A stretch of 64,000 nt of DNA. Source: Tritrichomonas musculus (Eukaryota; Parabasalia; Tritrichomonadida; Tritrichomonadidae). The DNA is taken from assembly GCA_039105265.1 (NCBI GenBank), contig JAPFFF010000006.1:1302001-1366000 (forward strand), given 5' to 3'. The notes under the pieces were generated by a model. The model saw only the letters and a program-made list of their open reading frames with translations. It searched no databases and had not been told where the DNA came from. Every line of letters starts with the position of its first letter. Position 1 is the first letter of the stretch. Both the position numbers and the translations under genes were made by a program. Of this stretch, positions 28,006-37,076 are shown piece by piece.

Positions 28006-29664
28006 TTACTCTCTGGACGTAAGGTCATATGAACCCAATCTTACGAGTGGTGGCTGACCATTTTGTTGTACAAGAATAGATATTGAAGAATCAAATAAAA
28101 CACATAATAATGGTGGTGTATCAACTTTATCAGCAAATGTACCTGCACCTGTATTTTGAGTAATATTCATTTCAAAGTTAATTGGAGACAAAGATGTGAG
28201 CCCTTGCTGGAATGTATTATCAGTTTCAGTTGCTAAGCCAATAAAGAAGTTGGTTCTGTCATTCGAATAGAGGCCTGTGTTATCAAAATATTTATCATTA
28301 TTAGTCAATGATGCTACTACTTCTTTGTTGAATCCTGATTGTGTTGAGTTCATATTCATTGCATTTTGGGCATATTCAATAAATTCCGGATAGAGTCCAT
28401 CAGTACCAAATGGTTTTGCAGGAATATTTCCGAAGGCACCACAATTCAAAGTAAATGATTTAAACAATGGATTCTTGAAAACGGTGTGATGAGTATGCTT
28501 AAGAGGGAATAAACAAAATATTGAGTCAACAAAACGAGGAGTTAATGTTATTGTTGTTTTATCACTATCATTCTTTAAACTCTTGGTAGTTGTGTAGCAG
28601 GCAAGGGTTTGAGTAGGAAATGTTAATGGATTAGATGGATTACTATAGCGTTGAACAAGCATATTATAAACATTATTTTCGATTCCAAAACATGGTATAA
28701 TAGAGAGGCAATCTGTTACTTTATAATCACTGACAAGAAATGTTCTTTCACTACTTTGAATTGTTATTATTGTTCCTTTCGTTTCTACATCACTAGAATT
28801 TTCCTTATTAGTCCAGCATGTTATAGGTTCACCTATCTGTACAAATTCTGTAGTGATTTTTTGGAAATTAATTTTAGCAAATTCATTTGGATTGTTTCTT
28901 AAATTCATGTCTGGTCCAACAGGACAGCAAACCATTCCTGCACAAGAGAAATATAACCTCAATTCCAGTTTGCCAGCAAATGCAGGGAGATATTTAATAT
29001 TAGATAATGGTAAGAATCTTTTGATATCTATTTTTAATGGTATCTTTATTTTCTTTTCAGTTATGAATGTAGGAGTGTAAGTTCCATCTGCTTTTACAGT
29101 TAGTTCATGCCACTCAACTTCAACGCCACATTTATTATTATTTCTTCCATTCCAAACATCTTTATGTCTTGCTTTCGAATAAACATCAGACCTCTTAATC
29201 AATTCATTATCGCAACAAGATGTTAAAAATGATTCTTCTATAGCAAAGTTTTGGGTGTATATTGATATACCATTACTAACTATTTCATATTTTTCAATGG
29301 CGTCCCTCGCATCTTTAAATCCAAACCATACTTTATCAAAATATGTACCTTTAGTTTCGGTATCGGTAATAATACTGGTATCACTAAATGCTATATCATT
29401 TTTAATTTTTATTGTAGCTTCCAATTCAGCTTTGATGAAACCATTATATAAATCAGCTGTGTTCTGAGATGTTGGACTAATAATGACACTAGTGAATGAA
29501 CCACTTTGAATAGGGGGTGATGGTGAGTAAGATGTCTGTGGATTAATGGTATACTGTTTATTGGTATCACTTAACGCAATACAATTATCAACAACATCAA
29601 AGTATTGTGCTATTTGAGTTAATGCTTCTCCGCTTGTTCTAAAATTCTGTTCCGAATTTAACAT
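28006..29664 (-). CDS. Major capsid protein, Polinton B
   Basis: 552 codons, open throughout, of the length expected for a double-jelly-roll major capsid protein. Landmark blocks are FDVVDNCIALSDTNKQY (about 24-40), KVWFGFKDARDA, FLPLSNIKYLPAFAGKLELR, FVDSIFCLFPLKHTHH and a closing DSSISILVQ...PPLVRLGSYDLTS. It shares a run of conserved positions with the distant capsid protein of element D. T7 and exactly nine bases precede the start. The double-jelly-roll assignment rests on place, length and beta-rich pattern, not on a computed profile. Confidence 0.85.
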   Translation of the reverse strand: MLNSEQNFRTSGEALTQIAQYFDVVDNCIALSDTNKQYTINPQTSYSPSPPIQSGSFTSVIISPTSQNTADLYNGFIKAELEATIKIKNDIAFSDTSIITDTETKGTYFDKVWFGFKDARDAIEKYEIVSNGISIYTQNFAIEESFLTSCCDNELIKRSDVYSKARHKDVWNGRNNNKCGVEVEWHELTVKADGTYTPTFITEKKIKIPLKIDIKRFLPLSNIKYLPAFAGKLELRLYFSCAGMVCCPVGPDMNLRNNPNEFAKINFQKITTEFVQIGEPITCWTNKENSSDVETKGTIITIQSSERTFLVSDYKVTDCLSIIPCFGIENNVYNMLVQRYSNPSNPLTFPTQTLACYTTTKSLKNDSDKTTITLTPRFVDSIFCLFPLKHTHHTVFKNPLFKSFTLNCGAFGNIPAKPFGTDGLYPEFIEYAQNAMNMNSTQSGFNKEVVASLTNNDKYFDNTGLYSNDRTNFFIGLATETDNTFQQGLTSLSPINFEMNITQNTGAGTFADKVDTPPLLCVLFDSSISILVQQNGQPPLVRLGSYDLTSRE

Positions 29665-29687
29665 GTTCTTTTGAAAAAAATAAAAAT

Positions 29688-30284
29688 TTAATATATATCA
29701 GAGAAAATATTATTCCTTCTTCTTGATAATTGTTGACGAGGCGGCACTGGTTCTGGTTCTTCATCATCTGATTCTAGTTCATTGGGCTGCTGAATATATT
29801 GCGGCAGCTTCGCTGACTCTTGCTGAAGAGCAAGCGGCTGAGTATATTGATTTCTTTTATATAGCTCCTTATTCATCACCTCTCTTATCATTTTCTTTTG
29901 CTCTTTCTTTTCTCTTTTCATTCTCATCTCTTGTCCTAATGCACGTAATTCAGATAGTATTTCAAAATTAATATCACTAATGGAGGAGCTAGCATCGCTT
30001 TGCAAACCATTAATTACTTGTTTCTTGACTGGCTTTTTCTTAATTATAGGTTGTGGCTCAGGCTCTTTAATGTCTTCCTCTTCTTTTAGCTCTGGTTGTG
30101 GTTCTATTTTATTGGGCTCTTCTTTCGATTCAACAGTTGACTTCGCTAAAGGTTCTGTTCTTCTTTTCACTATATACTTATTCTCTTTTTTGGTGGGAAG
30201 CACATCCCAGTCAGGGTCATCTCTACCATTTAACCAATTTTGTATCACTTGTAATCTTTTCGAACCTGTCAAATGCTTAGACAT
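29688..30284 (-). CDS. Conserved basic structural-type protein (MSKHLTGSKR family), Polinton B
   Basis: 198 codons. The invariant front runs from MSKHLTGSKR to KYIVKRR, with a Glu/Pro-rich spacer, a helical segment (FEILSELRALGQEM), a Gln/Pro-rich region and the closing RRRNNIFSDIY. T7 and exactly nine bases precede the ATG. It sits 23 bases upstream of the capsid gene on the same strand, the same relation as in A and C. Confidence 0.7.
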   Translation of the reverse strand: MSKHLTGSKRLQVIQNWLNGRDDPDWDVLPTKKENKYIVKRRTEPLAKSTVESKEEPNKIEPQPELKEEEDIKEPEPQPIIKKKPVKKQVINGLQSDASSSISDINFEILSELRALGQEMRMKREKKEQKKMIREVMNKELYKRNQYTQPLALQQESAKLPQYIQQPNELESDDEEPEPVPPRQQLSRRRNNIFSDIY

Positions 30285-30338
30285 TTAATTATTAAAAAAA
30301 TCAATTTATTGAGTTTTATTGAGTATTCTTGAGTTTTC

Positions 30339-30839
30339 CTAATGTTTTTTGGATTTTTCTTTTTTAGCTCCTTTCTTTTTTGTTTTTGTCTTTCTAACTC
30401 TATTCTCAAAGTCCATTTCATTTCTAAAGACTGTTGGCTTAATTTGATATGGGTCATATCTATAATTAATCTTATCAATAGCACTATGTTTTAAAGGTAG
30501 AATGTTGCCATATGATGTTAATGTTTGTTGATTAACTGGCTGCTCTAACTGATTCTTCATCTTCTCCATATATGTTTTATATGTATCTGTCTCTACCTTT
30601 TTCATTTCACTAGCTTCTTTCGCAGCTTTATCTTCATTATAATTTTGTCCAATTCCAGCTGCTGTATTTAATACTTTACCAACTGCACCAGCAAAAGGGA
30701 CTCCTACTGCTCCTAACATTTCAGCACCCTTCCCTAAGCCTGTTAATACATTTTGATGCTCGCCTAACCATTTTCCTGCTTGACCAACTCCTTCTTGTAC
30801 TTTATTCCATCCATTGCTAATAAATTCTTTAAATCCCAT
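30339..30839 (-). CDS. Small glycine-rich hydrophobic protein, Polinton B
   Basis: 166 codons. MGFKEFISNGWNKVQEGVGQ opens a Gly/Ala-rich amphipathic region to about residue 65 (LGAVGVPFAGAVGKVLNTAA). A charged helical middle and a Lys-rich tail (KTKKKGAKKEKSKKH) follow. It has the same gene place and build as 8525 in A. Likely a minor virion component. It is more diverged between elements than the capsid protein. Confidence 0.6.
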   Translation of the reverse strand: MGFKEFISNGWNKVQEGVGQAGKWLGEHQNVLTGLGKGAEMLGAVGVPFAGAVGKVLNTAAGIGQNYNEDKAAKEASEMKKVETDTYKTYMEKMKNQLEQPVNQQTLTSYGNILPLKHSAIDKINYRYDPYQIKPTVFRNEMDFENRVRKTKTKKKGAKKEKSKKH

Positions 30840-30895
30840 CTTAAATCTTTAATAAATAATAAAATTAAGCCTCAATAACATAGAACAAGTAAGGT

Positions 30896-31771
30896 TTAGC
30901 TCTCAAAGTAATATTTATTTGCAGACAAATTCATAACAAACCTCTCGTGAGGGTCTTGATGGTTCAAATACTCTTGAACAGTCTTCTTGATATTCAGATT
31001 ATTATTCGTTTGTTGAAGCAATGATGTAAAATCTTCCTCACTAAATCCACTATAGCACACTATATCTGTAGCTAATCTTTTAGCGTTCATGTGGACAAAT
31101 CGAATGGTTTGAAATGCGAGGATGACTGTTAAATTATAATGTCTAGTCTTGGTTATTAATCTTAAGAATTCACTATTGGAATGTATGACTAAATCTGAAC
31201 CAGCGATATCATCAAGGATTAATAATGTATTATACGGATACTCATTTGTTTGGTATTTTTCTAATTTATGTGCTATATATATGATTCGGTCATTAAGGTC
31301 TTGCAATGAATGCTTATTAATTATTCTTTCCATTTCTTCACTTGTTTCTTTCATTCTTGACATTACATGCTTTACCATCGCGTAATATTTCATCTTTCTC
31401 TTCAAATGGCGCTTTAAATAATCCATCAATTGGTCTTCAGATAAATATACAATCGGTGTATTCACATTCTTGCATAATGTTTCCCCTGTTTTATCAAATT
31501 TCCCAGAAGTAGAGCAGTAAATAATTTTTTGGTAATATGGCTTTTGAAATAATCTCTCAGTAATCATTATATGTTTCCATATAAAATATGATTTACCACT
31601 ACCTGGTTTGCCTATAAGAAAATAAATTCCGTTCGTGCTGAATGGATAATCTTTAGATAGTGGTTTTATTAGCGCTCCTTCAATTTCTCGTTGATTCTTT
31701 CGTAATGTCTCTTTAATTAAGTCTTCTGTTTTTCTAATTATTTCCTTAGTTGTCAATTTCTTTCTTGACAT
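30896..31771 (-). CDS. Packaging ATPase (FtsK/HerA type), Polinton B
   Basis: 291 codons. The P-loop is GKPGSGKS at about residues 53-60. Walker B is TLLILDDIAG near 195. A later block, KTRHYNLTVILAFQTIRFVH, has the sensor-like Gln of this ATPase class. The end is HERFVMNLSANKYYFES. Such ATPases drive DNA into double-jelly-roll capsids. It lies 10 bases downstream of the integrase gene on the same strand. It is whole, in contrast to A's copy. Confidence 0.9.
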   Translation of the reverse strand: MSRKKLTTKEIIRKTEDLIKETLRKNQREIEGALIKPLSKDYPFSTNGIYFLIGKPGSGKSYFIWKHIMITERLFQKPYYQKIIYCSTSGKFDKTGETLCKNVNTPIVYLSEDQLMDYLKRHLKRKMKYYAMVKHVMSRMKETSEEMERIINKHSLQDLNDRIIYIAHKLEKYQTNEYPYNTLLILDDIAGSDLVIHSNSEFLRLITKTRHYNLTVILAFQTIRFVHMNAKRLATDIVCYSGFSEEDFTSLLQQTNNNLNIKKTVQEYLNHQDPHERFVMNLSANKYYFES

Positions 31772-31781
31772 TTATATGTGG

Positions 31782-32864
31782 CTAAATCCATTTCCTGATA
31801 TTTGATGGTATATTTTTTTGTTTGCTCCAGTAATCCATCTCAAGATTGGATAATTTAGTTGGTGCTCCCTCTCGTAAATTTTTAGCTGGAATTACATCTT
31901 CTGTTCCCTCGCTATATTTTATTTTATATTTATTCTTAGCTGCATCATAAGAAATAATCTTCTCAACTATACCTCTCTTGCCTCCCTTCAGTGTTTGCGC
32001 TATATTTTTATTTTGTGTTTTTATTAGTCTGTATCCTGGCAGCTTGTCAATTGATTCATCTTTAGACTTAACTATAAATTGATTTCCAGCCTTGGAATCA
32101 ACTATGTATGCCTCTTTGCTGACCCTATTTCTGCGCTTCGAAAATGGCTCCTTAGCTTGAATAATTCTAACTCTATCATTTGGTTTGAAATCATAGGGAT
32201 TATTTTGTGATTTGGTTTTTACATATTCTTTTTCATCTTTTTCTGTCATTTCATTTGGTATTTTATAGTCTAGTGACCTGTGGGGAGAATTATTGTATGA
32301 ATCTATTAAACCATTCATCTCTTGTTCTCCAATATATCTATTCTCACCTACCATATCTCTTATTGTTCTCATGAATCTATTTATAATACCTAGAACATTA
32401 TGGTTATTGTCTTCTGTTGTATTGTATATTATATCATTTGATTTCATTAGCTGTAATACATCATTGGACAAATAAGCTGCATCTTGGTCTGATGTTATAG
32501 AATAGACATCTGGTTCTTCTTCAAAAAATTTGTTAAGTGCTTTGGCTACTTCTTTTGCACCCTTCCCCTTCATTGGATAACAGTATGCTTTTCTCGTGTT
32601 AATATTAATTAACATCAAATAATTTAATCCATCCTTGGTTTTGTCATTTATGAATGTGTCCATTTGGTATCCACCTGAATGCTTCGAATAGATGTTCATG
32701 AATTTTGCCTTTGGTACTTTAACATCATGAACCACTTTCTTTAAATAATTCAATGCTGCCTCTTCTGTGAATCCATAGCGTTTTGCAAGAGGGACAAATT
32801 TAGATGGTGTCTTCCACGGAAAAAAATGGTGGAGCTCCTCAATAGTTTTATATTTTTTGTTCAT
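31782..32864 (-). CDS. Polinton integrase (rve family), Polinton B
   Basis: 360 codons. The rve core begins at YQMDTFIND and includes ITSDQDAAYL and LGIINRFMRTIRD. A chromo-like C-terminal barrel (RGIVEKIISYDAAKNKYKIK) ends in a Trp-containing tail. Over 90 percent identical to A's integrase by eye, and clearly related to C's (51475). It is the likely enzyme behind the ACCTA insertion of this same element. Confidence 0.9.
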   Translation of the reverse strand: MNKKYKTIEELHHFFPWKTPSKFVPLAKRYGFTEEAALNYLKKVVHDVKVPKAKFMNIYSKHSGGYQMDTFINDKTKDGLNYLMLININTRKAYCYPMKGKGAKEVAKALNKFFEEEPDVYSITSDQDAAYLSNDVLQLMKSNDIIYNTTEDNNHNVLGIINRFMRTIRDMVGENRYIGEQEMNGLIDSYNNSPHRSLDYKIPNEMTEKDEKEYVKTKSQNNPYDFKPNDRVRIIQAKEPFSKRRNRVSKEAYIVDSKAGNQFIVKSKDESIDKLPGYRLIKTQNKNIAQTLKGGKRGIVEKIISYDAAKNKYKIKYSEGTEDVIPAKNLREGAPTKLSNLEMDYWSKQKNIPSNIRKWI

Positions 32865-32872
32865 TTGATGAT

Positions 32873-33418
32873 TTATAAAAATTGCCTGGATAGCTTTTTA
32901 ACATTCAAGCATCTTTTTTTATTATTAATATCCCTCATACTAACATATTTACCTTTTACTTTGTACAATATTCTATAATTTGCACCCGTATCATAATAAA
33001 TATTTAAGTCATGGTCAATATAATAATCCTCAAATTCCCATCCATTATATTCATCAATTACTTCAGCATTCTCTGGTAATTCATCAACATATTGTGCTTC
33101 AACTCCATTATAACTTAATCTATTCTTATTGTTTACTGAATTATCACACCACCTCAAATTATCAATTCTATTATCTGTTTTATTATGATTTTTATGGTCA
33201 ACCTGTGGTAAGTTGTTTGGGTTAGGAATAAATTGTAAAGCTATCAATCTGTGCTTTTTGTATGGATAAGAATGTAGAGAAACAACAACATATCCATATG
33301 CATCAATCCTTTCATTTACAATTTGTTGATTGCTTTTCTTTCTGATAACATTGGGGTATTCTACCATTATTTCATACTCATCTTCAAAATCAAGTAGAGG
33401 GACAAAATCAGTTGTCAT
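32873..33418 (-). CDS. HNH homing-endonuclease-like gene, Polinton B
   Basis: 181 codons. A NUMOD-like front (YEIMVEYPNVIRKKSNQQIV) precedes the HNH_3-type core: KHRLIALQFIPNPNNLPQVD, then H-K-N-H, DNRIDNLRWC and NNKNR. Such proteins cut a DNA site and spread by copying into the cut. The gene sits between the integrase and minor-capsid genes. A lacks a gene there but has two relatives elsewhere (35282, 36420), so the family moves independently inside these elements. Confidence 0.8.
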   Translation of the reverse strand: MTTDFVPLLDFEDEYEIMVEYPNVIRKKSNQQIVNERIDAYGYVVVSLHSYPYKKHRLIALQFIPNPNNLPQVDHKNHNKTDNRIDNLRWCDNSVNNKNRLSYNGVEAQYVDELPENAEVIDEYNGWEFEDYYIDHDLNIYYDTGANYRILYKVKGKYVSMRDINNKKRCLNVKKLSRQFL

Positions 33419-33437
33419 TTATGATGGCGATAAAATT

Positions 33438-34754
33438 TTAAATGTAAAGCATCTTCTTGTATGGCAAGAATATCATTTCAATTTTAAATGATTCGTTATT
33501 TGGAATCAGAATTGGGATGTTATTATGTCTACCAGAATAAAAATCAATCCAAAATCTTTGGTCTGTTGAGTTCAGCTTAAAGTATTTGATAGGGTTGAAA
33601 TATATCTGACTATTACCTAAATAATATTTATTTGATTGTTCTGCTATTGATGAATATACAGCACAAGAATGCCTATCCCATACATTTTTGAATCTTAGCT
33701 CTCTCATCCACTTGCCTTCATACCTAATGATATTTCCATCTTTATCTATGACTGGTTTGCTTAAATCCATGAAATCCTCTGGATGGTTATTGAATGGCTC
33801 ATAACCAATATTATAAACATCATCAAAATCAAATCGTCGATATGGAGATTTATTATCTGGTGGTCTAACTCTAAAGCTAATTGATAGGTCCACATAATAG
33901 TTTTTATATTTACTGTCTTTGACTAGCTCACCATTAGTAGGTGAATAAAATATCTCATAGAACATATTGTCATCATAATTGTAGAAGCCATCTGTTTGAA
34001 CATCCCTTCGTCTTAATCTTTCTTTTTCTTCAATAAATATGGGTTTCAATTCATTTAATTTCATTTCTTCTCTAATTCTTTCCATCTCTTTATCATTATC
34101 ATTAATAGCTTTTCTATTTTTTTCGAAATCTTCTTTGGCTTTGTTGAGTTGTTTTTGTAGGTCAGCTTTAACTGTGTCATCATCTGTTTCGAAAATTTTT
34201 GCTATTAAGTTATCTATTTTTTTTTCTAACACATCATGTTCAGTTACCAAATTTGTTTGTTCTATGCTTAACTTTGTTTCTTGGTCATACAAATTGGAAT
34301 TATGCTCTTTATTGATTTTATCAGCTATTTTATTAAATTCTTTAAACTTAGCTTCAATAGCTGCTCTCATATCATTCCACACTTCGCTTAAATCATTCTC
34401 TTGATTTAACCATGAATTTATACTAATAAATGCCTCACTCTTTTTGTCTTCTTCAATAGCTTTGTATATTTGGTCATCTGTGAATTTTGGATTATCCTTT
34501 TGAATTGCATGATAATCATCTCGTCTATATTTTCTAACTCCAAGCGTGAATTCTATCTTTCTTCTTCTTGCCAACATAAATATATTTCGGACACCAATAA
34601 TAGATTCACCTCTATTTGATGTACACCATTCTTGAGGGAAATTAAAGTAGTATCTATTAAATTTGGAAGGGTCTTGTTGTCCATCTTCAAGAAAGTAGGC
34701 ATATTCAATGGCAATCGGTGTTTGCTCTTCAGCTGGATTTGGCGTCGGGTACAT
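33438..34754 (-). CDS. Minor-capsid (penton-like) protein, Polinton B
   Basis: 439 codons from MYPTPNPAEEQTPIAIEY. A longer reading to a TTG at 34817 is less likely. The front block ESIIGVRNIFMLARRRKIEF precedes a long coiled coil (about residues 115-225). A beta-rich second half follows, with TDGFYNYDDNMFYEIFYS, YNIGYEPFNNHP, WDRHSCAVYSSIAEQ and KLNSTDQRFWIDFYSG. The start codon lies inside the terminal inverted repeat. Conserved in A and, in part, in C. Penton or vertex protein is the best guess from place and fold pattern. Confidence 0.6.
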   Translation of the reverse strand: MYPTPNPAEEQTPIAIEYAYFLEDGQQDPSKFNRYYFNFPQEWCTSNRGESIIGVRNIFMLARRRKIEFTLGVRKYRRDDYHAIQKDNPKFTDDQIYKAIEEDKKSEAFISINSWLNQENDLSEVWNDMRAAIEAKFKEFNKIADKINKEHNSNLYDQETKLSIEQTNLVTEHDVLEKKIDNLIAKIFETDDDTVKADLQKQLNKAKEDFEKNRKAINDNDKEMERIREEMKLNELKPIFIEEKERLRRRDVQTDGFYNYDDNMFYEIFYSPTNGELVKDSKYKNYYVDLSISFRVRPPDNKSPYRRFDFDDVYNIGYEPFNNHPEDFMDLSKPVIDKDGNIIRYEGKWMRELRFKNVWDRHSCAVYSSIAEQSNKYYLGNSQIYFNPIKYFKLNSTDQRFWIDFYSGRHNNIPILIPNNESFKIEMIFLPYKKMLYI

Positions 34755-35031
34755 TTCAATCGTGGTAAATATTTTTTTGTAGTCATTAATGACAAATGGC
34801 AGCGTTAGCTGACCCAAGCTTTGCTTGTGGAGGGATTTTTTACACGGGACGTTAAAAAATCACGCCATTTTATATACTACTTTTTGAATAGAGAACTTTT
34901 TGAATTGTTAACTTTTTGAATACGTGAACGATAGAACTTTTTGAATGTCTGGCTTTTTGAATGGGGTCCAGGGGCGGGAGCCCTTGGAGTAGTGGTAGGC
35001 TGGGGCATGCCAAAGCCTACCGTATACTACT
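34742..35031 (-). repeat. Terminal inverted repeat of Polinton B, right
   Basis: 290 bp, complement of 11147-11436 with about three differences. It includes five ATTCAAAAAG copies and a GC-richer outer end. The minor-capsid ATG (34752-34754) falls inside it, so this repeat also acts as that gene's leader. Confidence 0.95.
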
Positions 35032-35036
35032 ACCTA
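35032..35036. repeat. Target site duplication of Polinton B, right
   Basis: ACCTA, the partner of 11142-11146. It is directly followed by the rest of A's capsid gene. Confidence 0.85.
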
Positions 35037-35212
35037 TTAATTTTGAAATAAATGTAACACAAGAAACTGGTGACAATACATATGCTAATGCTACTCAAAC
35101 ACCACCTTTAATATGCCTCTTATTTGATTCATCTATATCTATCTTAGTTCAGCCGAATGGCATGCCACCTTTAGTTCGCTTGGGCAATTATGATTTGACC
35201 TCAAGGGATTAA
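35032..35212 (+). pseudogene. Major capsid protein of Polinton A, 3' part
   Basis: The frame resumes with PINFEINVTQETGDN and ends LVRLGNYDLTSRD, matching the last 60 residues of B's capsid protein. It proves that Polinton B split this gene. No further change is evident in this part. Confidence 0.85.
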
Positions 35213-35281
35213 GTAACAAAAATAATTGCGTCTTTCTAATTTAATTTTATTTTTTTATTATCACTATACATAAATACCAAA

Positions 35282-35893
35282 ATGACAGAAGAACAAGTTA
35301 TAGATTTTGTTACAATAAATGAGTATCCTGATTATGAAATACTTAACCAGTATCCATTCACTATTAGACGAAAGGATAATCATTATGAAGTTAAGGAATA
35401 TATTGATAAAAGTACTGGATATGTTCGTGTAAATTTAAATAGAAAACATGCTAAGAAGCATAGGGTTATAGCGAAGCAGTTCCTCCCTAATCCAGATAAC
35501 CTTCCTTTCATAGATCATCTTAATAGAGATAGAACGGATTATCATTTGAGCAATCTTCGTTGGTGTTCTGCAAGTGAAAATAACAGAAATGCTTCAGGAA
35601 GACACGGTGTTTCATATGAATTTATAGACAATATACCAGACGAAGCAATTGTTATTACTCACTATGACCTAAAGAATGAAAGAAGAGTATTTGATGAAAA
35701 TAAGTATTATTACTATTATGATGAAGAGACTGAAGAAGATATCTTTTACCAAAGGATAACTGATGATGTTTATCGAATCATGCACATTAATACATTTAAA
35801 AGTGGTAGAAAATTCATTGCGACAAGAGATATAAATAATAAGCAAACCACATTCTATATACATACCTTTAAACACCAATACGGATTAGACTAA
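35282..35893 (+). CDS. HNH homing-endonuclease-like gene 1, Polinton A
   Basis: 203 codons. A front block YPDYEILNQYPFTIRRKDNH (NUMOD-like) leads to the HNH core HRVIAKQFLPNPDNLPFIDH, then RDRTDYHLSNLRWC and ENNRNAS. The second half is strand-rich, ending in a target-recognition-like region (FIATRDINNKQTTFYIHTFK). It is inserted between the capsid gene and the 150-residue gene, with a T-rich leader. Clearly paralogous to 36420. Role as for B's HNH gene, with a different cut site likely. Confidence 0.8.
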   Translation: MTEEQVIDFVTINEYPDYEILNQYPFTIRRKDNHYEVKEYIDKSTGYVRVNLNRKHAKKHRVIAKQFLPNPDNLPFIDHLNRDRTDYHLSNLRWCSASENNRNASGRHGVSYEFIDNIPDEAIVITHYDLKNERRVFDENKYYYYYDEETEEDIFYQRITDDVYRIMHINTFKSGRKFIATRDINNKQTTFYIHTFKHQYGLD

Positions 35894-35928
35894 AAAATTT
35901 TAATTATATTTTTTTATTTCCATATAAA

Positions 35929-36381
35929 ATGCAAGACCAATATAAAGTATATGATTACATCAATAATGTTATTTCCCTTGCCGAACACCCAGAAGATTTT
36001 AAGGAAAGTAATTTCGCTATCCTTTGCGATAGATATCCAATTCAACTTTCAAAAAATAAATATTTAGCAAAAGTCATCTACATATCAATTAAGGCGGACA
36101 AGAACGTATGGAGGATATATCCGGACAAGATTAAAGAATATGATATAGAACACATAGTATTAGATACTAACTCAAGAAGGAAAATTAATTATAAAATGCA
36201 AGAATTCTTTGTTAATGGTTCAAATAAGGAACAAGAATATGGAGAATACAGTTATTACAATTATTCAATAGAATTAGCATCCAAAAAGACTAAAACAATG
36301 ATAGAGGAATTACGTAAGAAATATGAATTAAATACACCTGAACTATTTATCGGTCTCAGTCAACCATTAGTTTTAGAGTAA
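35929..36381 (+). CDS. Conserved 150-residue protein (QYKVYDYIN family), Polinton A
   Basis: 150 codons, aligned end to end with B's gene at 27508-27960. Identical stretches include NFAILCD-YPIQLS and EFFVNGSN. A T7 run lies 13 bases before the ATG, slightly longer than the nine-base class. It is flanked on both sides by HNH genes in A, whereas in B it directly follows the capsid gene. Confidence 0.65.
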   Translation: MQDQYKVYDYINNVISLAEHPEDFKESNFAILCDRYPIQLSKNKYLAKVIYISIKADKNVWRIYPDKIKEYDIEHIVLDTNSRRKINYKMQEFFVNGSNKEQEYGEYSYYNYSIELASKKTKTMIEELRKKYELNTPELFIGLSQPLVLE

Positions 36382-36419
36382 TTGATTTAATTTTATATTA
36401 TTTTTTTATTTCTATAGAA

Positions 36420-37031
36420 ATGGAACAAACAATCGAATTTATTACACTGACCGAATATCCTGATTATGAAATACTAAATGATTTCCCCTACACTATAAGA
36501 CGAAAAAAGAAGCATTATGTTATAAAAGAATCTATTAATCAAAAGGGCTATCCAAGTGTACACTTAAATTGTAAAAAATTAGAGAAACATAGGATTATAG
36601 CAAAACAATTTCTTCCAAATCCAAATAATTTCCCAGAAGTAGACCATATCAATAAAATTAGAGATGATTATCATATAGATAATTTACGTTGGTGCGATAG
36701 AGTAATGAACAATAGAAATAGATCCTCCAATCATACAGGAGTAGTTTATGAATTTGTTTACAACATACCTGATGAAGCTATGGTTGTTGACTTCTATGAC
36801 ATGAAAACAGAAAGAAGGGAATTTAATGACAAAGAATATTATTATTATTACAATGAAGAAACAGGGGAGGACATATTTTATAGAAGAATAACTGATGAAG
36901 AATATAGAGTACTACATGTGAATGAATGCAAATGCGGTCTAAAATATGTTAATCTGAATTATAAAAATAATAAAACCACATCAATGATGATTAACAGGTT
37001 CAAAAGACAACATGATATAACAGTTCTGTAA
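36420..37031 (+). CDS. HNH homing-endonuclease-like gene 2, Polinton A
   Basis: 203 codons. The front is YPDYEILNDFPYTIRRKKKH and the HNH core is HRIIAKQFLPNPNNFPEVDH, IRDDYHIDNLRWC and NNRNRS. It has the same architecture and length as gene 1 (35282), so the two arose by duplication inside the element or by separate arrivals. The C-terminal part differs more than the core, which fits separate target specificities. T7 and 12 bases precede the ATG. Confidence 0.8.
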   Translation: MEQTIEFITLTEYPDYEILNDFPYTIRRKKKHYVIKESINQKGYPSVHLNCKKLEKHRIIAKQFLPNPNNFPEVDHINKIRDDYHIDNLRWCDRVMNNRNRSSNHTGVVYEFVYNIPDEAMVVDFYDMKTERREFNDKEYYYYYNEETGEDIFYRRITDEEYRVLHVNECKCGLKYVNLNYKNNKTTSMMINRFKRQHDITVL

Positions 37032-37076
37032 GTCATTGGTCGGAATCTCGACTGACCAATTTTTTTTGAAAAAGAA

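Larger units (their letters stand above)
11147..35031 (-). mobile_element. Polinton B, complete 23885-bp element
   Basis: It is bounded by 290-bp inverted repeats beginning AG and ending CT, as Polinton ends do, and flanked by the duplication ACCTA. From its right end the minus strand carries minor-capsid-like protein, HNH gene, integrase, ATPase, hydrophobic protein, basic protein, major capsid, three small conserved proteins and a bZIP-like protein. The plus strand carries a cargo gene, the protein-primed polymerase and a 261-codon gene. The left third holds two giant fibre-like genes and a 377-codon gene. All frames are open. Its terminal repeats differ at about 3 of 290 positions, so it looks whole and recent, younger than A. 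Confidence 0.95.

Noticed and set aside
34755-34817. TTG-initiated extension of the minor-capsid gene
   Set aside because: It lies within the terminal repeat and gives an unconserved leader. An ATG is available at 34754.
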